NCBI GenBank assembly: GCA_037783545.1
Contig: JBBELK010000481.1
Coordinates: 1,798,001-1,862,000 of the forward strand
Source: Henricia sp. BOLD:AAB3569
Taxonomy: Eukaryota > Echinodermata > Asteroidea > Spinulosida > Echinasteridae
Direction of reading: 5' to 3'
DNA: 64,000 nucleotides
The notes under the pieces were generated by a model. That model was not told where the DNA came from and did no database searches. It was given only the letters and a program-made list of their open reading frames with translations. Positions 56,823-64,000 of this stretch are shown here, one piece after another; position 1 is the first letter of the stretch; each line of letters begins with the position of its first letter. A program made the translations under genes and the position numbers.

Positions 56823-57279
56823 GGGGAGTTGGAGCCAATGCGTACCGGTACACCCAACGTTAAAGTATATGGGTGACGTCACAAATTTTGCGTACAGCGG
56901 GGAGGCGGGGGTCTAAAAAGTCGGCAACACAGACAAAGTTTCTCTGTCACAGACAAAGTTTCCCTAAAAAGTGCAATACCACCAAAAGGCTTATAGCAGG
57001 AATTTTCATATCCTGGTACATGTAGCCCAAAGATCCTTTTAAGGTCACAGTGTTGTGCTCCCAGTAAAAAAAGTGTTCCAGGTGTCTGTGTGGGAATTTT
57101 GGAAATCCTGGTTTGTCAGACTACCGGTATAGCTCGAATGTTCATAATTAGCCATCGGAAGTTGTTACATGCACACCTTGTTTTATGAAGAATAACGGAA
57201 ATTTTGTGGGTGGGAAGATATCGATCTATAGCAGGAATCAACATTATAAGGGGCTTGTCACTCCAGCATTAATTTTTGT

Positions 57280-57895
57280 CCAAATTTTTAAAGGGCACCG
57301 ACTGGAGGGGCACCACAGCCAACCGTGTTCCAAACGTGTACTGGTTATTAGTGTACACAAGCCTCATGAAATTTAAGAGGATAGGACATGCTGGCCAAGT
57401 TGGCCTTAGAAAGTGTATATCGGGGCCAACTCTGCAGGGCACGAGGCCATTGGCCTTGGTGGCCTTGGTTAATGTCAAGGCTTGGGATAGGGCATTCTGG
57501 CCAAGTTGCAGGGAAGGAAATTTGTCACTGCCATTTGTGTTTTTGGAGTTTTATAAAGGGCACTTCCATTGAAAAATGAAAAAGTCTATGGGAGAATTGC
57601 AAAAGGGCACCAAGGCCAAGACCAGGGGCAACGGAGGAAATGGCCTCTGTGGCCTCCGTGAAGTTGGCTTTAGAAAGTGTATATATCTTGAAGGGGCATC
57701 GAGGCCAACTCAGCAGGGCACGAGGCTGTTAACCTCGGTTAATGTCAAGGCCTGGGACTATAGGGCATGCTGGCCAAGTTGGCCTCAGAAAGTATATCTT
57801 GAAGGCCGGGGCATCAGGGCCAACTCTGCAGTGCATGTCATGAGGCCATTGGTCTCGGTGGCCTCAGTTTTAATAATGTCAAAGCCTGCAAAACA
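57280..57895 (+). repeat. Imperfect tandem repeat
   Basis: Units with AGGGCATGCTGGCCAAGTTGG .. AGAAAGTATATCTTGAAGG .. GGGGCATCAGGGCCAACTC recur at about 57386, 57655 and 57765. The open frames across it are repeat-derived. Confidence 0.5.
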
Positions 57896-57952
57896 CTGAA
57901 AGGGGTCAGTAATTTTAGCCATAAAGGCTACATGTACCTAGTAATACCTGAA

Positions 57953-58200
57953 TAGGACGACCGTTTATGGGTAAAAAAGGCGTATTAGGACGACCGATAG
58001 CCGGTCGTCCTAACGCAGAGTGCTCAAAAAACCATCTTAAAGAGGTCAAAAACCATTTTTATTAGGTTTGTAACCATTTTGGTCAAGGTCGCAAAACATT
58101 TTTCTTAGAAATTTAGGTGAACAAATCGGTGTCAATTCAGGATCTTCTTGCCGACAATTTAGTGGTCACTCACGACATTCTAGCCAAAACGGTCGTCCTA
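57953..58200. mobile_element. TAGGACGACCGTTT MITE
   Basis: 248 bp with perfect ends TAGGACGACCGTTT / AAACGGTCGTCCTA. An internal inverted CCGATAGCCGGTCGTCC sits near the left end. The 83-codon frame overlapping its right half is probably fortuitous. Confidence 0.7.
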
Positions 58201-58440
58201 TACGGGGAAAGGCAGTTGTATATATATCCAAACAATGCATTAGCTAAATTGGTAAAAGTTAAAATGGCACCTCATATTTTTACAACAAAAAATGTATTTC
58301 TTCCCAAAATAAAATTATTTCTTCCCCACTGCCTTCCCTTAATTCTGTGTCTATTAAACCTTTTTTAAATAGTTAATGATCGTATTTCTCTAACCATATC
58401 TCTGCCTTAATACCAAGATGTAACTAGATTTTGTAATTCT

Positions 58441-58580
58441 TAAAGGCACAGGCTCGTCAGCAATGCGCGCGCGCCAAATTCGTGCCACGAAATACGCAGC
58501 TCCATGCCTTTGCTATGGAGCTGCGTATTTCATGACACGAATTTGGCACGCGCGCATTGCTGGCGAGCCTCTGCCTTTAA
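58441..58580. mobile_element. Near-perfect hairpin MITE
   Basis: 140 bp reading TAAAGGCACAGGCTCGTCAG .. GGAGCTGCGTATTTC and back with few mismatches; the centre is CTCCATGCCTTTGCTATGGAG. Confidence 0.7.
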
Positions 58581-59285
58581 ATGTACAAATAAAAACACCA
58601 ACATGACCAAGCAAAACAAAAATGGCTGAAGCCTGATATGGAATTGCAGCATTGCTTCAGTGAATTTACCTGTACACCTGCTGAAGCATGAAATTGCAAT
58701 ATACACAACAAAACAGCTCTATACCTGGACAGAAAAATGTCAATAGTTTAAACTGTGTCGCAATTGAGATATCGAAAGTTGAACTTGTGGAAATAGAACA
58801 ACTTTTTTTTTCCAACAGGATTTTAGAAAAAACAACTTTTCTGCAAGACTGGACTTGGACAAAACTGGATTGGACAAAACAAAACTCGGAAATGGCACAA
58901 GGAATTCTACAGTGCGAGTCAAAAAACATACTCTTTTAAAATTGCTTGTTATGTTTTAGTGTACCAATATTTATTGCTGTACGTATGCGTGGGTTTATTT
59001 TTAGTTAAAACATGGAGGGCGGAAGACAACTGAACTCATTAACCATATGCGGTGAGGTATTGTTGTTATGTTGATGCACCGTCATTGTACACCACAATGT
59101 CGCTTTGTTATAAACTTTCTTGGCCATTTCTCTTAGAAATTACTGCGAGTGTAGACGTCAAACGCAGTAACAAACAAATTTCTCCTAAACGTGTTTACTA
59201 TTCCTCTGCTACACCAATGGGGAAACCTTGGCATGTTTACACGTCCTCCGGCCTCGTCAAATGGTTAATAACTGTAGTTGCTTTT

Positions 59286-59834
59286 GGGTCATTCTGTGTG
59301 AAATCACCTAGAGGTTGTCAGGGGTCCGACTCAGATTTGACGAAACTTTTTCTAAAAATACTTTAACCTATGTCATGAACATGTAAAAAAAATTAGAGGC
59401 CAACTCCAACTCATTGCTGAGATATGACCTCCAGAAAATGCCTACCCTACACACATTTTCCCAATCATAGCCGTGCCATTGACGTTTTGTGCATTTTTGG
59501 AGGCCTGTAGCTCAAAAATGCTTGGGAATTTTTACCTGAAAATTAATATACACATGGAATATTCTAATCTGAATGATTCTGTTATCAAAAGTACGGTACC
59601 ACGTTTCATTTACGAGATGTCGCTCCCTATGATTGCATGGCTATAATTTGGAAAAAAGTGGGTAGGGTAGGCATTTTTTGAGGTCATATCTCAGCAACGA
59701 GTTGGAGTGGGCCTCTGAAATTTTGTGCGTGTTCTTGACATAGGTTGAAGTATTTAAAAAAAAGTTTCGTCCAAATCTGAGTAGGACCCCTGACAAATTT
59801 TCTGAAATTTAGGTGATTTCACACGGAATGACCC
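59286..59834. mobile_element. MITE with about 200-bp terminal inverted repeats (GGGTCATTCYGTGT type)
   Basis: 549 bp with ends GGGTCATTCTGTGTGAAATC / inverse. Sub-terminal AGGGGTCCGACTCAGATTTG and GAGATATGACCTCCAGAAAA each recur inverted. The possible target duplication is TTTT on both sides. No coding frame. Confidence 0.75.
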
Positions 59835-59906
59835 TTTTAACAAAAATGTGTGCACATTTTTAAACACAAAAACCATGCATGGATTTTGAAGGTTTTCTGA
59901 AGCATT

Positions 59907-60195
59907 AGGCCTTTTCCCACTAAAACAACAATCCCCGGGGTGTACTCGCCCCAGAGATCGGCACCTCGTCCCTCACTTGAACAAGAATTAAAGAACTCTC
60001 CCCTTCCCCTCTTTTCCCACTACTATTCTCGCCCCGGAGAATGTGTCTCGCCCCGGGGAAAGTGTCACGCCCCGGGACCAAAATTTTTAACCCAGGTCCT
60101 GAGCAGGGTTAAACTCGCCCTGGGGAATGAGTAATCTCGGGGGGGTGGTGAAGGGTTAGACTTTCACCCCGGCGTAACCCTGGGGCATTCTTTTG
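59907..60195. repeat. Partial CCTTTTCCCACTA element
   Basis: CCTTTTCCCACTAAAACAAC then several CTCGCCCCGGGG units and AACCCTGGGGC. It resembles 33588-34237 in theme but lacks a clear right end. Confidence 0.45.
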
Positions 60196-60574
60196 TGCAT
60201 GTTTATCCTTTGCTTCTTGTTGCTGGACTTGTGCAGGGCTTGTCACGGACTTGTGATTTTATCGGCTCTGGACTTGTGATATACTTGTGATGGACTCTAC
60301 TACAACCCCAATACAATGGTGCCTTTAAAGGAAATACCTTAAATAGTACATGTATCTTTGTTTCAACTCCAGCAGTGCAATACATGTTAATACATGTATT
60401 AGGTTACCAAAACTCTAGACGTGGCTTTTAAAAAATGCATTCGAAGCATGCCAAATAAATACAAAAATAAGGAAGTTAAAAGGAATGTGAAACTTGAAAC
60501 TAAAGTGAAAATGTGGAAATTTATCATACTGTTTATCCTTTTAATATATCAGGTTTAGTGTTAACACAACTCTT

Positions 60575-61215
60575 AAAGGGGCTGGCCCGGTTTGCGCATG
60601 CGCCAAATCCTTTCAATTTTTGACATGCGTGCCCGCTCAGATAAATGTAGTGCAATTTCGTTACACAACGCCATTGGTTCGTGTGCGTAAATGTACATCG
60701 TGTACTTAGCACGTGCTGCATGGGCAATGTGTGTTCTTTCATGAGTGTTTACAATATGCAAATTTCAACTACATAGTACATCGTGTTGCGTGCCTTTCCA
60801 TCGACAGAAGATATGCTGTAAAATGGCTGTCGGGACCAAATAAGCATACCAGTTTGGTGGAAATCAAGGTTGAACAAATTGCTGTATCCATCCATGTCAT
60901 TCATATCATTCGATGTCGGTTCTGTCATGTTTTTTGATGGGATGAAAAAACTGTCTTTTGAACGACGGCCGCACACCCGGTGATATTGATGTTTGGCGGC
61001 TTAAAAATATGGCAAACAGCGCCATTTCAAGTAAAAAGTAATGCATCGGGACAACCTGGGCGTTGACAAGTACACCACTGCCAAAATTACTAAAGGATTA
61101 TAAGGGATGGCAAAGATTGAATAGGATATGCAAAACCCAGCGACAACATTTTAAAAAGTTAGCCCAAATTTTTCAAGTTTTGCTGCGCATGCGCAAACCG
61201 TAACAAAGCCCCTTT
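60575..61215. mobile_element. AAAGGGGCTGGCCCGGTTTGCGC element
   Basis: 641 bp. The left AAAGGGGCTGGCCCGGTTTG with GCGCATGCGC, and the inverse right GCGCATGCGCAAACCG..CAAAGCCCCTTT. Confidence 0.65.
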
Positions 61216-61593
61216 AAATTTAAGGAAATAAACTTATACAGTTGTTTTTTCCATGGTTTCACACAGCAAAACTAAAACCAAGACAAAATGATGAAGGGGA
61301 AGTCCCATTTTCCATATTTGACATTCATTTGGCGTCGTTTAGAACCGTTTGTTTTCATTTTAATAACTTTCTTTTTGTTTCTATGCGGTTAAGTTCGAGG
61401 TTATTGACACCATGGCCAATTTTTTTATTACTTTCGAAACTCGCACACATTCAATAAATGGTGGAAAAAGTTCATAAAGTTTGTATTTTTTACGGGTCAA
61501 ATTTTTGGCAGAGAGACATTTCAGTTCACACTTTTACTGCTGAGGGCGCTCTCAGAGAAAAGTGCAATTATGCTTGGGAATGGACGTCACGAC

Positions 61594-61934
61594 TAGGGCT
61601 GGGCGAATAGCTCGCGAAATTTTAGCATTTTTAAACTACTCGATTAATCGCGGCGCCGCGAGTACCGTTACATACTCGCGATTACGCTATACTGTTACAC
61701 TGTGACAGTCCCCTTTCTTAAAAGACGGCCTGTGTGCAACTGAATTTTATTGTGTTGGCCTATGCTGACAATTTTAACACAGGCCTACATGTACAATTTA
61801 CGTACATGTACGTGTTTTTTGTGGGTTTTTTTTGCCTTTTGATACGTTGCCAACTACTCGCGATTAATCGACTTGTCGCAAGTAATTGTTGCAACTACTC
61901 GCGAGTAGCAAAATCTACTAGTCGCCCAGCACTA
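61594..61934. mobile_element. hAT MITE with perfect 8-bp target duplication
   Basis: 341 bp. GTCACGAC occurs immediately before (61586-61593) and after (61935-61942). The ends are TAGGGCTGGGCGAATAG and, inverted, TAGTGCTGGGCGACTAG. Sub-terminal CTACTCGATTAATCG and CTACTCGCGAGTAG. An 8-bp duplication and this terminus are typical of hAT transposons. Confidence 0.85.
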
Positions 61935-62158
61935 GTCACGACGCCATTATTGACGTCATTCTCGGCTGCCATACTTCAAGGTAGTGAGTGGTTGCTATGC
62001 GAACTGGCATGCAGCATCGTCAAGTTTGGATATGCGTGCGGCGCCCGCGTGATTCCATATCACGCAAACAACGACCTACTTCATTAGGCGCGTTCAGACG
62101 ATCGTTGGTAGTGGGCGCTTGTGAGTAAGCTCGTAAGTAGTGACTTATCATTTGAAGA

Positions 62159-63192
62159 AGGGTATTTTTTTCCTTATACATGTACATTGAACAAAGATTT
62201 AAATTAAATTACCTCCTGGAATCCACAGATCATAAATTTTAAGATATAGGCCTACTTCCCACTTGCACTTTGTCGCAAATGTTGCATTTCTGAGATAAAT
62301 AAATAATAAAATTACTGCATAAAATAAGCACAAAATTATGGCACTGCACGCGCGCGGGAATGGTTATCTTGTGCACTATTAAACTGAATTCAATTTTTGG
62401 AGAAAATTAGCTAAGATAATCTCAGCTCTTGCTTTATCATTTTTCATTGGGATGTGGTCTTTTCACCAGTAGAGCTGAGAATGTTTAAGAACATGAACAC
62501 GCTATCACAAAAACAGGACAAAACAAATGTGTCATTTTCTCATTGTGACACACTAATTCCCCCCTGGAACTCACCCAAACCTTGTCAGGCATAACCACTA
62601 CGCAGGTCCTTGAGGGAAATAACCAGCCACGATGAATATTTAGCCAACAATTCCAGCGAAACAAACCGGTATGCTCACAGCCTAGCCGTTGTCTGGTTGT
62701 CATGTTGTGTTCAAAAAGAGTATGTGTCTAGTCTGTGTACAAAGGAATACCAATGCGCATTGGTTACCAGACGTGATCTAAAAATAAGCTGGAATTGTTG
62801 GCTAAATATTCATCGTGGCTGGTAATTTCCCTCAAGGACCTGCGTAGTGGTTATGCCTGACAAGGTTTGGGTGAGTCCCAGGGGGAATTAGTGTGTCACG
62901 GTGAGAAAATGACACTTACATTTGTTTTGTCCTGTTTTGTGATAGCGTGTTCATGTTCTTAAAGCTTCTCAGCTCTACTGGTGAAAGGACCACATCCCAA
63001 TGAAAAATTATAAAGCAAGAGCTGAGATTATCTTACTTTTCTTAGCTAGAGAAAATGTGATTTTTCCACAGAAAAGCAACATTTGCGACAAAAGTGTAAG
63101 TGGGAAGTATATCTTAAAATTATATTATCTGTTGATTCCAGGAGGTAATTTCCTTTAAATCTTTGTCCAATGTATACGGAAAAAATACCAAA
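62159..63192. repeat. 1-kb palindrome
   Basis: Two arms of about 450-500 bp (62159-62670 and 62785-63192) are mutual reverse complements at high identity: GTATTTTTTTCCTTATACAT, CCTCCTGGAATC, CACTTTGTCGCAAATGTTGC, ATGAACACGCTATCACAAAA, CCTTGTCAGGCATAACCACT. The spacer is about 110 bp. Noncoding. Confidence 0.8.
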
Positions 63193-63257
63193 ATATACGA
63201 AGGCCGTTCAAAGTTCAAAAAAAAGGAGTTAATTTCACGAACGCACTTCTGAACGGT

Positions 63258-63589
63258 AGTACTATTTACCGGAAAACACCAGAAAACACCGGAAAACATA
63301 CTAAATACCGGAAAACATACTAAATACCGGAAAACACCGGAAAACAGTATTTTATGGTGTTTTCTGCAGGTAGTGGGGGTGGTGTTATTAAGTGCTTTCG
63401 GGTGTTTTCCGGTATTTAGTGTGTTTTCCGGTATTTAGTATGTTTTCCGGTGTTTTCCGGTATTTAGTGTGTTTTCCGGTGTTTTCCGGTATTTAGTGTG
63501 TTTTCCGGTATTTAGTATGTTTTCCGGTGTTTTCCGGTGTTTTCCGGTATTTTCCGGTGTTTTCCGGTGTTTTCCGGTATATAGTATCA
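63258..63589. repeat. Palindromic CCGGAAAACAC / GTGTTTTCCGG minisatellite
   Basis: The left part repeats ACCGGAAAACA and ACTAAATACCGG. The right part repeats the inverse GTGTTTTCCGGTATTTAGT about 15 times. The outer edges TACTATTTACC / GGTATATAGTA are inverted. Confidence 0.8.
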
Positions 63590-64000
63590 CCCTCCTGAAC
63601 AGCTGAACTTTTGAACCATAGAGAAGTGAAGTCTAAGTTGAAATGGAATCGTTGAAATCTAATCCATAAACTTCACGTTTGCGCAACTTACCGTTATGTC
63701 TGCTTGTGTAGCATGTCAATGTCTTCCACAGATTCTCAAAAACTGGGAAATTAAGTTGAAAAACACATCAAAAATTGCAGTACACAGGCCCACTCACGAT
63801 CGTCAAATCGTGCATTAATCAACCGGACGACCTCGACCATGAATCAACTGCATTTAAACAGTCGGACACCAGTGCAGTATACTCCAAAAATCGCAATACA
63901 CAGAGTGAAACGTCAGGGTACATGACATCGGACACGCAATACTAAATTAGGTCATCGAACAATGAAACAGGGAATTCCCCTTCTCGCTTCAATGCAGCTC
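63590..64000. other. Window end; only the candidate exon at 63692-63742
   Basis: CpG content is somewhat higher (CGACCTCGACC, CGTCAAATCG) than in the flanking intergenic DNA. No long frame. Confidence 0.3.
63692..63742 (-). other. Possible small minus-strand exon
   Basis: An acceptor-like CAACTTAATTTCCCAG precedes 63742 and a strong donor AACG|GTAAGTTG follows 63692, bounding 51 nt with one open frame (FENLWKTLTCY...). It could be a coding or 5' noncoding exon of an upstream gene, or of the ANK-pseudokinase transcript. Nothing else supports it. Confidence 0.2.

Noticed and set aside
57276-57899. Frames of 63-107 codons
   Set aside because: Located in an imperfect tandem repeat; no conserved motif.

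Overview
The window is eukaryotic nuclear DNA, most likely from a marine invertebrate. A deuterostome such as an echinoderm, hemichordate or cephalochordate is my best guess, at low confidence. The reasons are large introns with GT..AG borders, very many small inverted-repeat transposons, tRNA-derived SINEs, Helitron-type ends, a fold-back element resembling the TU family known from sea urchins, and strong over-use of the palindrome TACATGTA. There is no bacterial, organellar or CRISPR-like content.

One multi-exon gene is well supported. It lies on the minus strand and runs from about 31203 (the start-codon exon; further 5' noncoding exons may lie to the right) down to a stop codon at 13191-13193. 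I assembled nine exons by hand from the sequence. All eight introns begin GT and end AG, and every splice phase agrees, giving one 870-residue reading frame. The protein has about four ankyrin repeats (residues 1-131), a linker, a coiled coil (about 264-360), a Ser-rich segment and a C-terminal kinase fold (about 475-840). The kinase resembles PINK1 in several motifs and in its C-terminal extension. The glycine loop, the catalytic-loop Lys and Asn, and the DFG Asp are all missing or changed, so it is probably a pseudokinase. I do not know a named family with this domain order.

Other coding evidence is weak. A plus-strand exon with a good donor lies at the left edge (1-133), a possible promoter/first exon is at 1768-2053, and a possible small minus-strand exon is at 63692-63742.

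By region: 134-13190 is intergenic and MITE-rich, with one three-level nested insertion at 8438-9650. 13191-31203 is the gene, whose introns hold MITEs, a palindromic minisatellite and hAT-like elements. 31237-35640 holds a MITE, a tandem array of tRNA-derived SINE heads and two SINEs. 35640-40050 holds two tandem Helitron/Helentron-like elements carrying 16 copies of TGACGTCA. 42356-42928 is a dead Tc1 transposon, followed directly by a 2.66-kb fold-back element (42938-45600) with a perfect 8-bp target duplication. 45600-64000 is intergenic with many MITEs, a poly-G tract, three Tc1-type MITEs (one outside this part, at 30586) and a 1-kb palindrome. Most open frames outside the gene are repeat-derived and are not reported as genes.
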